Source: Scolanthus callimorphus (taxonomy: Eukaryota; Cnidaria; Anthozoa; Actiniaria; Edwardsiidae). From it: DNA of 64,000 bases. The DNA lies in NCBI GenBank assembly GCA_033964015.1, contig CM066922.1:26468961-26532960 (forward strand), in the 5' to 3' direction. Below the pieces are notes generated by a model. The model had not been told where the DNA came from, did no database searches, and saw only the letters and a program-made list of their open reading frames with translations. The stretch's first letter is position 1. The number at the start of each line of letters is the position of its first letter. Made by a program: the position numbers and the translations under genes. Shown one piece after another: positions 23,653 to 34,227 of this stretch.

Positions 23653-23682
23653 AGACAACTTCACCCAAGTTTGATTGTCTGA
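23653..23682. repeat. Short remainder of the subfamily B array
   Basis: AGACAACTTCACCCAAGTTT continues the array interrupted at 18727. It is cut again after TTGTCTGA, where the next element starts at 23683. Confidence 0.8.
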
Positions 23683-23699
23683 CACAGCTGTTTCTGACT

Positions 23700-25566
23700 A
23701 ATCATAGAGTTTGAGCATGCGCATCAAATACCCTCCTTCCAGACCAACTTTCGGCCGAGTGCGTTCGGTCTCCCTGTGGTGGCAAGAAGAAGGCCTGGTG
23801 TTTGACAAGGAAAATGGTGGCATTCGCGAGTTCGATTTCAGTTCGAACGGGATTTGGATGTTGTCAGAGAATTAATCTCAATGTTCGATATGATTTTGTC
23901 CTATATTTCTACTGTTAAGGCAATATTTTGTCTTCTCCAAGTACTGGTGTCGATTTCAGCTAGTTCCAAAAGTCGAATTTTCGACAAGAAACTGTGAGAA
24001 TCCTGAAGTATTCCCAACAACCTCGCCAACTGTTCTGGAATCTTCAATCTTTCTCCGAGAGATACCGACCAACTTATCCGTGATACGCCGACAGAATTTT
24101 CTGCAGGTAATTTTTGAAACTACTGTACTTTACATATGCCAATTCAGTATTATCTTCTTGCAAATTTCATGCCATTTAACTTGTTTGTTGTCCCAAACTT
24201 CTATCTACAATTTTGCCCTCTTATTCTTGTATTTTCAGTTTTTTCGGACGTTTAGCTTATTCGCTTATCTTCAAAATTGGAGTTATTGCATGCTTGAAGT
24301 ACTTCCCTCCTGATTGTCTTGACTAGCTGTGAGAGTATTTCTGAGATAAATGAATTTTAGAATAATGTCATGAAAGTTTATAATTAATTTACAATTGTTT
24401 ACAGTAATATGGCAGTCAAATCCAAGACCAGACTAATGTGATCTGTCATAATGTGCAACTTGGGAAATAATTTTTCTTCTGGCATCTATTTTTGGTATGT
24501 AGCCATTAATGTCAATGCAAGTTTCTAGAATTTTTCTTTTCACATTGTGGGGAATTTCCACAGAGCAAGGCTCCAATTAATTCCCAAGTATTTGTAATAG
24601 GTTAGTGTGGAATTCCCAAGTATTTGTAGTAGGTTAGTGTGTTGATGCATTGAGGGTACAGTGTGGACTATTACAGGACTACTTTTCTGCAAAGAAACTT
24701 GAGCAGTCGCTGAACAGTCTGAGTTTGATCTTGTATCCACTGCAGACAAAGTGGATTGTTTTCTGGGGGTATCATTATTTTACTGCTATATGAATATGCA
24801 TGCTGGATGTGATGATAAGGTTAAGCAGGGTGTGAGTTTACATTTACAAATTTATTTGAAAACAAAAATAATTGAATGGAAATTTGCCTGTTTTTAAGTT
24901 CCCTATATCAGAAATGGTCTCTGGAATAGAGCATATTCCAGATGGCTGTCATAACTCACAATAACTATGCAGTCAATCATATAATTTTTTGTTTAAAATT
25001 GGATTTAGTTTCACTACTGCATCACATGACATCAGCTCTACACCCGTATGTACTATAATGTACTGACTCATTGTATGCTTCCTTCCAGGTTGCTGGAGCT
25101 GTCAGCTACATCCTGCTTCTGCTGATTAAATTGGGCCAGGGACAATATTGATGGAGATAGCAAACACCTTTGTAGACTTTCATAGATAGTGAATACAAAC
25201 ATAATGCCTGCTGCATTTGGATGGGGTTGGGGGGACATTGAAACTTTCATGGGCCCAATCCTTTTGCCACCCAGCTTTATTTAAATATTGTTTTTAGAAA
25301 TGGTTCTATAGTGCCATGGCAAGTTCTCTAGCCTGAATCAAAGATAAATGTTATGTGTGAGCTAGCTTCTTTTACAGTAAATAATATATCAAGTCATTAT
25401 GCACCAAACCAATGAGGACTTATTGTGATACTAAGGCCACACATGGGCACATTATATTACCCGTATCAGTCTTCGAAGGAGTGAACAAAAAAAAAATCAG
25501 AAACCCCTCTCTAAAATCCTGGATTTACCTCTGTACTGTTTACAGTACTTTACACACAATCATTGT
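23700..25566. other. Left interior of the 7.1-kb element; no transposase seen
   Basis: Unique-looking AT-rich sequence. Short frames (24080-24313 plus, 24540-24749 minus) show no conserved motif. A duplicated phrase 'attcccaagtatttgtaata' occurs at about 24580 and 24611. Confidence 0.35.
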
Positions 25567-27155
25567 AATATATAGATTTAGCCACTGGCTAAAAGCGGAG
25601 CTCCTGGTTATAATTTTTTTTGTGTGAATGAAAGGGAATCCCATGTGTACATGGTTTACATGGTTACTTTAGAGTCTTCCCTTCACGAGATATTAATTTT
25701 TCAAGCATAAATGACATCATCGATGACGTCATATCACGTGACCACTTCATTTCGCTCATCTAATGACCTAGACTACACTACCAAAGTTTGGTTGTTTTAG
25801 AGTATTCCCTTCACGAGATATTAATTTTTCAAGCATAGATGACGTCATCGATGACGTCACATCACGTGACCACTTCATTTCGCTCATCTGGTGACCTGGA
25901 TTACATTACCCAAGTTTGGTTGGTTTAGAGTCTTCCTTTCATGAGATATTAACTTTTCAAGCGTAGATGACGTCATCGATGACGTCATATCACGTGACCA
26001 CATCATTTCGCTCATCTGGTGACCTGGATTACATTACCCAAGTTTGGTTGCTTTAGAGTCTTCCCTTCACGAGATATTGATTTTTTAAGCATAGATGACG
26101 TCATCGATGACGTCATATCACGTGACCACTTTATTTCGCTCATCTAATGACCTAGACTACACTACCAAAGTTTGGTTGTTTTAGAGTATTCCCTTCACGA
26201 GATATTAATTTTTCAAGCATAGATGACGTCATCGATGACGTCACATCACGTGACCACTTCCTTTCGCTCATCTGGTGACCTGGATTACATTACCCAAGTT
26301 TGGTTGGTTTAGAGTCTTCCTTTCATGAGATATTGATTTTTCAAGCGTAGATGACGTCATCGATGACGTCATATCACGTGACCACTTCATTTCGCTCATC
26401 TGTTGACCTGGATTACATTACCCAAGCTTGGTTGCTTTAGAGTCTTCCCTTCACGAGATATTGATTTTTCAAGCATAAATGACGTCATCGATGACGTCAT
26501 ATCACGTGACCACCTCATTTTGCTGATCTGGTGGCCTAGACTACACTACCCAAGTTTTGTTGTCTTAGAGTCTTCCCTTCACGAGATATTGATTTTTGAA
26601 AACATAGATGACGTCATCGATGACGTCACATCACGTGACCACTTCATGTCGCTCATCTGGTGACCTGGATTACATTACCCAAGTTTGGTTGGTTTAGAGT
26701 CTTCCTGTCATGAGATATTGATTTTTCAAGCGTAGATGACGTCATCGATGACGTCATATCACGTGACCACTTCATTTCGCTCATCTGGTGACCTGGATTA
26801 CATTACCCACGTATGGTTGCTTTAGAGTCTTCCCTTCACGAGATATTGATTTTTCAAGCATAGATGACGTCATCGATGACGTCACATCACGTGTCCGTGT
26901 TACAGCACCCCCCTTGTGGCATAGACAAAATGTTCCAAGTATGGTTGTCTTAGCGTGTTCCCTTGAGGAGATATAATTTTTTCTTTGCATACCACAGGGT
27001 TCCCATGTGTACACGGACGGACGGAAGGACGGACGGACGGACGACGGACGGACGGCGTGCGCTATAGGTTTAATACCAGAAAAATAAAGAAAAAATCATA
27101 TCTCCCGAAGGGAAGCTTCTATAGAAGCCAAACTTGGACAAAGTTTCAAAGACCT
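25567..27155 (+). mobile_element. Element H, subfamily A, copy 3 (3'-truncated)
   Basis: Starts AATATATAGATTTAGCC, with a 5' portion nearly the same as the copy at 9728. It includes the (ACGG)n tract (27014-27055) and ends within 'aagtttcaaagacc', where the GGGAGGGTCC repeat begins. The GC hairpin terminus is missing. Confidence 0.65.
25690..26890. repeat. 128-bp CRE-palindrome array, copy 3
   Basis: About ten units. Nearly all keep GATGACGTCATCGATGACGT and CACGTGACCAC. Alternating unit subtypes (GACCTAGACTACACTACC versus GACCTGGATTACATTACC) point to higher-order duplication of unit pairs. Confidence 0.9.
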
Positions 27156-27340
27156 ATTTTTCAAAGACCTATTTTTGTGGGGAGGGTCCTAATTTTTTTC
27201 GCGTGTCTAAAGGGAGGGTCCAAATTTTTTTCACTCCTGTTTGGGGGAGGGTCATAATTTTTTTCAGCAACATTTGGACGATGAAAAGGGTAAAACAAAT
27301 AGCGATAGTGGTTATTTCAGCAACTTCTCCATAAAAATTT
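27156..27340. repeat. Tandem GGGAGGGTCC-T(n) repeat
   Basis: Four imperfect units of the form GGGGAGGGTCCTAATTTTTTT, each about 32 bp. A second small array of the same type lies at 28945-29075. Translations such as GEGPNFF are by-products. Confidence 0.6.
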
Positions 27341-28850
27341 CGACGCGCTTCGCGCGCATAAACAATGACATCTAATATACTATTTGAGCAATGAGGACAC
27401 TACCGTTGAAAATCAAAAAGGAAAATCAAACTCTCCCAAAATTTCCCTGCAAATGATAGGCCTGGAGGGCATGTCACTATATGTTTGAAAGAAGACCCCT
27501 TAGGTAAGCGTGAGTTTTCGACGTTACAAGCATAGAAATTCGTCCGTTGGGCCGCGCTTCGCGCACATGAATATTAATAACTTCGCATTTGCGGAGCGCA
27601 GTTGTGCGCATGAATAATATAACCTAGCCTATATAATTGAGGTAGTGTACTTCCTGGGCCCCTGACAGGCTTTGTTTATTATACCGTACACAAAACATGT
27701 TCATCTACCCTTTCTCTGAGGCTTGATTTGTCTTTGGTATAATTTGTCTTTTGTTTAGTTTTGATGAAATGCGATGAACAAACAAAAAAACGATGAACAA
27801 ACAAACAAACGTTTATCAAAATTTGGGCGCGCTTCGCGCGTAACGAAGGATATGCCAGCCCGTTTTTCTGTAAAATGTCTACAGTACTAGGTCAAACAGG
27901 GGACGGGAGATGTGGGATTATGTTAATCATTGTACAGGGAGGGAGGATCACTGCATTTTACCCGTGTATTACCAAACATTCTCACGTAAATAATCGAGGC
28001 GATGAATAATAACCGCGGTTCCTTATGCACCAGTCAATTGACACCCGGCCCCCACCCCCGGGACAGGGCGGGAAAGTAACGTGGTCAGACCGGGGATTTA
28101 ACACATTAATCTACGGAAGGGCAGGGAATTTAACTCGGACCTTCTATAGCGGGGATATATAGCGGGGCATACGGGGAATATTAACGCTGAACCAGAAGTT
28201 CGATTATCGTGCGAAACCGAGGTCGGAGGATTTTGGGAGGGATCACTTTATTTTTGGGCGAGTGAAAGGGGAGGATCTCTCGAAACCTGAAACCTTGAAA
28301 GAGATATTCCAGCAACGAGTTCTATATCATTTTCTAGTTTTATTTTACTCATTATGTTGAAAATTTCGGCGCGCTTCGAGCGCATAAGGGATGACAACTA
28401 ATCTACTTTTAGAGAACTTGCCAAAAAAAAACAATACGCTTGTGGCGCTTAAATGGAATGCGTACGAATGTCGTTACAAGCATGTGTATCTTGGCAAGGA
28501 CAAATGAAAACCCCCAAAAGCCCTCCAGTGATACGCCTGGTTGGCAGTCAATATGTTCGAAAGAAGTGAGTTCGACGTTAAAAGCTGCAAAAAAAAAATC
28601 ATTTTTGTGCTGCGCTTCACGTACATGAATAATAATAATTTGTAGCGCGTGAAGAATAAAACCAACAGGCGTTTTTACTACACGCAGAAAATAAAATGTT
28701 ATCTTTTCTCTGGAGGCTTGATGAAATGCGTTTATCAAGATAAAGGCGCGTTTCGCCATGTTGCAAAAGTGTCCCCTGGGGCCTGGAGCTTTAACAACGA
28801 CCATGTCCCTGGTGACCGGGAAAATAGTAACATTTAACACTTAGTGAATG
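27330..28850. repeat. Two diverged direct copies of a 0.5-kb sequence
   Basis: 27330-27860 and 28360-28850 share phrases in the same order: 'aaaatttcgrcgcgcttcg', 'gcgcataa', 'tgacatctaat', 'gttacaagcat', 'gcgcttcrcg'. They are separated by unique sequence with GGGCGG-rich patches. They look like degraded copies of one element. No protein is supported. Confidence 0.5.
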
Positions 28851-29160
28851 TTAAATCGGGGGGCCGTGATGTCAATTGACTGGTGCATGACAGAAGTCAC
28901 TTGGACAATAGTCTATCTAACAGGTTTTTCAGAAATAAATTGCATGGGGGAGGGTCCCAATTTTTTTTACCTACGACTGGGGGAGGGTCACATTTTTTTT
29001 GTTATGTTCAAGGGGAGGGTCCTAAATTTTTTTAGCCTTGTTTGAAAAAAATGGGAGCCCTCCCCCCCCCCGGTAAATAATGACACGTCCCTTACTCTTA
29101 TAGGTTTTATTTGAATTGGGGTAATCACTTTGTGATTGGTTTCACTAAAAGTCATATGAA

Positions 29161-29361
29161 ATAGACCTCCTCGGCTTGGGCGTAATGGTGTCCCATTTCA
29201 GATTATGTCGCATTCATTTGAATAATCTTTCTTTGTCTGGGCTGCTTCCATATTCATATATTATCCTACGGTGCGCAGCAGAAAAGCAAAGAAAGAATAC
29301 TCATGGGAATGCCACATGATCTGAAATGGGCAAAACAAACAGGCAAGCCAAGGAGGTCTAT
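29161..29361. repeat. 201-bp foldback MITE
   Basis: Begins ATAGACCTCCTCGGCTTG and ends AAGCCAAGGAGGTCTAT. The arms extend inward through CCCATTTCAGATTATGT and its complement. TIRs of about 80 bp with a TA inside the ends are compatible with Tc1/mariner-type insertion, but no flanking duplication was proven. Confidence 0.6.
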
Positions 29362-29862
29362 TCACTCCCAACATGTACATTTACATTTCATGGGCATCTA
29401 AAACTTATAGATAATTGTGGGAAGTTCATCAAAGAATGCATATGGTGTACGTTTTATTTCACTCTCATTATCTTGTGCTTTCTATGCACCATTGGTACTT
29501 GATACTAGGCTACCATAGCTGCTGAGCCTAATATGTACACCATATGTATTGACTGTAATACTGTAGAGTCCTACTTCTAAGCCCTAGGCATAGCCATAGG
29601 GGCTACAGTGGGAGTTCTAACATTGACAGGAAAAAGTATACCATGTTTAAGTAGTAACAATATTTACACAGCATTTTGATTATGGTTGTCATGATTTTTT
29701 TTTTCAGAAACTTGAAATGCCTAAGCACTTTAATCCCAATAGTATAATTACAACTGAAGAGGTTTTTAAAGTAACCAGTGAGGGTTTGATAGGTTTAGCT
29801 CATAACTTGGAGGGATTGTAGGAAATTTTGCTTACAGCCAGGAGGGCATACACATTTTTCAT

Positions 29863-30083
29863 GGGGGGGGGGGGGGGGGGGGGGGCATAAGTAAAAATTG
29901 TCATCCAATGTTTTCACTATAATCACAAGGAAAATATAATATTCTAGATTTCCTCTGATTTTCACATGGCGTTTAATTGAGCTCTCCTCCTGTTACAGTC
30001 GTGATTCCTATAGATGTCTTCCCCTCAAATTTGTCCTTAACAAGTACCGGGGGGCGCATTTTTCTTGGGGGGGGGGGGGGGGG
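29863..30083. repeat. Two long G runs each followed by CATAAGTAAAAAT
   Basis: G runs of 23 (29863-29885) and 17 (30067-30083) are each followed by 'cataagtaaaaat', so they are two copies of one small repeat about 200 bp apart. Run lengths in such tracts are unreliable in assemblies. Confidence 0.6.
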
Positions 30084-30780
30084 CATAAGTAAAAATGCAC
30101 CAGGGATTAGGGGGCAGAAATATGTGGAATGTATAGACAATCTCTCAATGAAATATAAGTTGACATTTTATCAATTATCCATATTTCATTTAACTCGCTG
30201 AGATATTCGGTGCATCAGTGACGCAGATGGCTCGGTTGATTTCCGCACAAGCGACACTACGCATGTAATAAAGTGACGTGTTGTTCTATGAAGGCGCTGC
30301 ATCGTAAGAAAGAAAAAAAATATTTTAGGAAATCCAGTCGGCGTATCATAAATTTTTCAGCCCTTATGTATCCACAAAAGCCTAAATTATATTCTCGATA
30401 TTAGCGTTGTTTTGAGAAAACTTCAGAACTTCCGAAGGAGCTTGCTTTTTTCTTCCTTGATCAATAGCGCTAAATAGTAACGCGAAATTCTGCGCTCCAA
30501 ACAAAGTGCGTTCATAATAGTTTCTTTGTCATTATCTGGTCATGTATTTTGCCCATATGAAAGTTTAAAGACTTCCCTCACTGGAGCAATAAAAGAAAAT
30601 ATGAGAAAACAGCGTGAAATATTTTTTTACTCGCCTTTTAGTGTCAGCTTCCCGCTAGTCACAAATCAAAACTCCCGCCATCTTGAAAGCTTCTATGCAA
30701 TGCCGCTGGTTATTTGAGCCCACAAACGCTACGCATGCTCAGACTCTAATAACGAAAATCCCGGTCCCGAAACAGCTGTG

Positions 30781-30993
30781 CTGAGCTTCATCCCTTCCTG
30801 AGATATAATTAATAATTGGTTTACCTGTGGTGGGGCAGGCACGCACGCGCCCGCGATACCAGTATGGGATAACCGCTGAACCATGAAAAATGAACTCGAT
30901 CATATACCTGAGTTCTACTTTGAGCTATTGTATTCTTCCTGCGATACCTATGGTGCTCCGCTCTGCGGCCTTCGGCCGCAAAGGAGCTCCGCT
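30781..30993 (+). mobile_element. 3' end of the split element H subfamily B copy
   Basis: Continues directly from 23682 after the 7.1-kb insertion: CTGAGCTTCATCCCTTCCTG, a GC-rich tail, then the TGCGGCCTTCGGCCGCA hairpin and GGAGCTCCGCTA. Together with 18140-18727 and 23653-23682 it forms one old element broken by two insertions. Confidence 0.7.
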
Positions 30994-31290
30994 AATAATT
31001 ATTTTATTTTTTTCTCCCGAGCCACCTTAAAAGTAAAAATTATGGGATATTTTGTAACAACCACATTCTTTGGAGTTAATGGAAGGATATACACATAAAA
31101 TCTTTAAAATAGACAGATACATACATTTTTCAATGAGAACCTTACCGGCGTCTAAAACTGAAATTATAGGATGGATCCAGGGCGGACCCCGGGTGGGGCC
31201 ATATGTAATATTAATCTATGGGTGGTTAGCATTATTTGTGGCAAATTTGGTAGCTTTGCCATAAAACGGAACAATTTTGCACCAAGCGGC
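30994..31290. repeat. Family R copy abutting element H
   Basis: Starts with TAATTATTTTATTTTTTTCT and 'cccgagccaccttaaaag' immediately after the H terminus, as at 11975. It ends near 'caccaagcggctgcacta', the complement of the phrase at about 1720-1740. Confidence 0.6.
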
Positions 31291-31294
31291 TGCA

Positions 31295-31493
31295 CTAACA
31301 TTCCCCGAGTGTTTGTAAGAAACCAGAGAGCACGCAGAAATTATTTTTGTTGCTTTTAGAAAATAACATACACACGCGCGACAGCGTTGCGTCACAATCG
31401 TGTTTCTCAGGTCTCTTACAAACGCGCTTTTTAACCAATGAGAATGCGCACATTCACAATACAACATAGGTGTTATTTTCTAAAATAAATTAA
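31295..31493 (-). repeat. Foldback family M fragment
   Basis: Shares 'agaaaataacrtacacacgc', 'gtttctcaggtctcttacaa' and 'gcgcacattcacaatac' with the copies at 59716-60028 and 62155-62476. It ends 30 bp before the TSP1 exon. Confidence 0.6.
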
Positions 31494-31523
31494 AATACTT
31501 CTGTCATATTCTATCTTCCATAG

Positions 31524-31758
31524 GGTGGTCAGATTGGAGCCTTTGTAACTGGTGTGTGGTTGGCTCAACTCGGACAAAAATAACTGTAGTTGTAAGAGAT
31601 CAACAATGGGGGGGAACATGTAATGGCCACCCTAATACACAAACAGAAGACTGTGGCAGCCAACCGAATGGAGGATGCACTGGCCCTGGGGCTATATGTT
31701 CCTCTGGACAGGATTCTTCTATATGTAGTTGTTCTCCGATATACCCTTCATTCCATTA
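31524..31758 (+). CDS. Cadherin/EGF/TSP1 gene, exon: TSP1 plus partial EGF-like
   Basis: The acceptor is CCATAG and the donor GTAAGC. The open frame encodes a thrombospondin type-1 repeat: it starts WSDWSLCNWC, has a basic strand (TRTKITVVVRD), and closes with CNGHPNTQTEDC. A Cys-rich EGF-like piece follows (GGCTGPGAICSSGQDSSICSC). TSP1 repeats are extracellular and bind matrix or glycosaminoglycans. This is the first supportable exon; upstream exons and the signal peptide are not in view. It ends in phase 2, while the next exon piece needs phase 1, so a small exon is missing, or there is an indel, or the gene model differs here. Confidence 0.75.
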
Positions 31759-34227
31759 GTAAGCTAATACATGCGATTCCACAAAAAATCCACACCCTCC
31801 CATGGGAAAAGGAAATTCTAAATAGTGGATAGGGGGAAGGGCTGGAAATTAAAAAAAACGTTAAGTCGAAATTAGCGACTAGTTCTTAACTTTTAGTCGC
31901 AAAATTGTAATCGTTTGAAACATAGTGATGGCGCTACGCGACAATTGTCAACACTAAACTTGGGATTCTTTCAGCAAATATTGCTAAATGATTTGGTCCC
32001 TAATTTTCGACTACATCTATTTTTTGAAGTAGCAAAAAGGGAGAATGGAGACGCAAAAGTGATTCATACACAGGCGCAATTTCCAGCCCTGGTAGGGGGT
32101 CAATTTGCAATTTCATGCCTTCCATAGAATCACTGTTCTTTAGAGGAATTCCAGATCGGTTTAGACTATATCTCAACTTTGATGGCTGGTGTATGGATAA
32201 TTTATGGAATCAAACATTTTGATGTCACATTGTGTTACTTAACCAGCTATGCCCCCCCCCCCCCCCCCCCCCCCGATCAGGGCAGAGGTGGCGGTGGGGG
32301 CAATACTCCCTTTTATTTCCCATGCAATCACTGTATTCCTCACTGGAAATTCTAGGGGGCTGAGGGGGCCCCTTGGGGATTCTACGGGGTAAGAATGGTA
32401 GGGATGGCCTTCGCAAATTCCTGAAAAAAAAAGAAATACCAAGCAAGAAAATTCAACCGCCCTAAAAATACTCCTTAGTCAAAACTTGCACTAAGAAATA
32501 CCGATTTTCAAGTACACTGCTGTTTATATTGACAAATATTAAATATGAGGGTGTTCACTCGAGTCGGTTTCTACGTTGTAGCTTGGTTTCACAGGGAATT
32601 TCTGTAACTCAGCCATGGGAAAAACTGAATTTTTTAAGGCATTCGCATGGGAAGTGTTCGGAATTCACATGGATAGCCATGGGAAATCTGAACACTTCCC
32701 ATTAAAGGGGCCACGATTTTGAGGCAAATTTAGGCTGCTTAAATGTAGTCACATTTAAACGAAATGAGCAAAATAATCATCTAGGTTTGTTAAATAATGA
32801 CCTTTCAACTGCTAGATGAACAAAAATTTGGAACATTTTCGTGTGTTATCGAGCGGATGGAATTGGATTGCGAAATGACGTTTTTGATTTCTTACCAGGC
32901 TGAACTGTTTTCAAACTTGATAGCGAAAGCTACAAAAGCCTATGTAAGAATGCCTGTATAATGCAAGTTTCAGTTCCTTTTTCTTTATAACACTAAATAA
33001 TAGTATAATGTAGGATTCTGAGTTGTTTTTGTAGATCACTGGTGCTCTTCCCATGGATTGGTTTCTGTAGAAATTCCCTGTGTTTCTACACAGTTTTTGG
33101 TAAAATTCGCTCCCATCTCGGCATTGATAGTTACCCCCTCAAAATACCAGATTTGTTGTATGCACCACATTTTCCTGTGGCAACCGCTAAAAGGTACCAA
33201 GCCGTCAATTTCAATCCCTAAAAATAGGATTGTCATATGCCTACCATCCGAATATAAGGAAATCCTTCGGTAAATTCCCTCTGTAGTGGGTGTCAAAAAT
33301 GATGTTACCACCGAGATATAGCTTATCACTCAACAATGGCTTTTTTGTTACCGTATTTACTCGTTTAGACGTCGCCCCCGAATAGACGCCTCCCTCAAAT
33401 AAACGCGTCACATGGGACTCGAAATATTATAATAAATTATAATAGGTGCGGCACTGCCCCGAATAGACGCCGCATCTACGGCGCGGCGTTTCTTTGAGGA
33501 AAAAATAATGTATGCCAAATCCTGAAGAACAAAATATATTACAAGTTTAAACCAGCAATGGAAATTTTATAGGAACACGAAAGTACAAAGTGACTGAACT
33601 TTTCTACTCTTGCGTTAAGTCCTCTTCCAAGAATTATTGCATTCTTGCAATGCGTATTTTTTCAGTGTGATATAACTTGATACAAACGATTACATATTAA
33701 CTCATGCGCCAAAAGCAATGGGCCATGCCATTAGGCGGTTACCGAAATTTGTGTAGCTTTATTGACACTAAGAATCGAAATTGATTAATCAAGCGGCTTG
33801 TTACAACAAAACAGAAACTGGCCGCACTGAAGAATTTGCCTTTTTTAATAACCGCGCGCTTTCTAAAAAAGTTCCAAAATAAATAAGGTAAAAAGCAGAC
33901 AAAACAGGAGCCGAGAGATGCCAACGTTTCGGATTTTACTTTCAATCCTTCATCAGGGCGGAAGGATTGAAAGTAAAATCCGAAACGTTGGCATCTCTCG
34001 GCTCCTGTTTTGTCTGCTTTTTACCTTATTTACTTATATTTTTGCGGACATTGTATCCTATTGGATCCAGAGACATCGCTGTTTGAGTTTCCTATCTTTC
34101 CCTACAAAAGTTCCAAGAACACTTAGTTATTGTCATGTCTCGGTGGTAACATCGTGTTTGAGCCCCAGTTGTAAAATCATGTCGATTTCATGCCATAGCC
34201 ACTTGAACGTTAACGTTTCTCTTACAG
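31759..34227. other. Intron content: repeat pieces, C run, TTAA-family copy
   Basis: It holds a piece of the ATCCATACC foldback family (31775-31830), a 23-base C run (32252-32274) and a partial copy (about 32700-33045) of the TTAA-flanked family found whole at 53631-55123. A 72-bp perfect inverted repeat lies at 33880-34032. I looked for an extra exon that would repair the phase between 31758 and 34228 and found none I could support. Confidence 0.5.
33880..34032 (-). repeat. Perfect 72-bp inverted repeat, 9-bp loop, hammerhead-like core
   Basis: 33880-33951 and 33961-34032 are exact complements with the loop 33952-33960. On the minus strand the loop and second arm read CTGATGA, a short stem GGATT/AATCC, then GAAACGTTGG. 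This is the order of the conserved hammerhead ribozyme core (CUGAUGA-stem II-GAAA). Such cores are known at the ends of Penelope-like and related retroelements in invertebrates. A bulged A at the base of stem II and an undefined cleavage site make activity doubtful. Confidence 0.7.

Larger units (their letters stand above)
23683..30780. mobile_element. 7.1-kb element with CACAGCTGTTTC TIRs and CTGA TSD
   Basis: Left end CACAGCTGTTTC and right end GAAACAGCTGTG are perfect 12-bp complements. After a short gap, AGAGTTTGAGCATGCG matches the right-side CGCATGCTCAGACTCT with one mismatch. CTGA flanks both sides (23679-23682, 30781-30784), and removing the element restores 'ttgtctgagcttcatccc' of the subfamily B array. 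A 4-bp duplication with CA..TG ends suggests the CMC/Chapaev group, but this is tentative. No transposase was found. It contains a nested element H copy (25567). Confidence 0.65.

Noticed and set aside
28409..28840. 143-codon minus-strand frame
   Set aside because: It lies in one of two diverged repeat copies, and the other copy does not preserve the frame.
33918..34227. N-terminal extension of the large cadherin exon, with a hydrophobic stretch, as a signal peptide
   Set aside because: The start codon lies in the 72-bp hairpin, and a good acceptor (TTACAG) precedes the EGF in the right frame. The upstream frame is open by chance.
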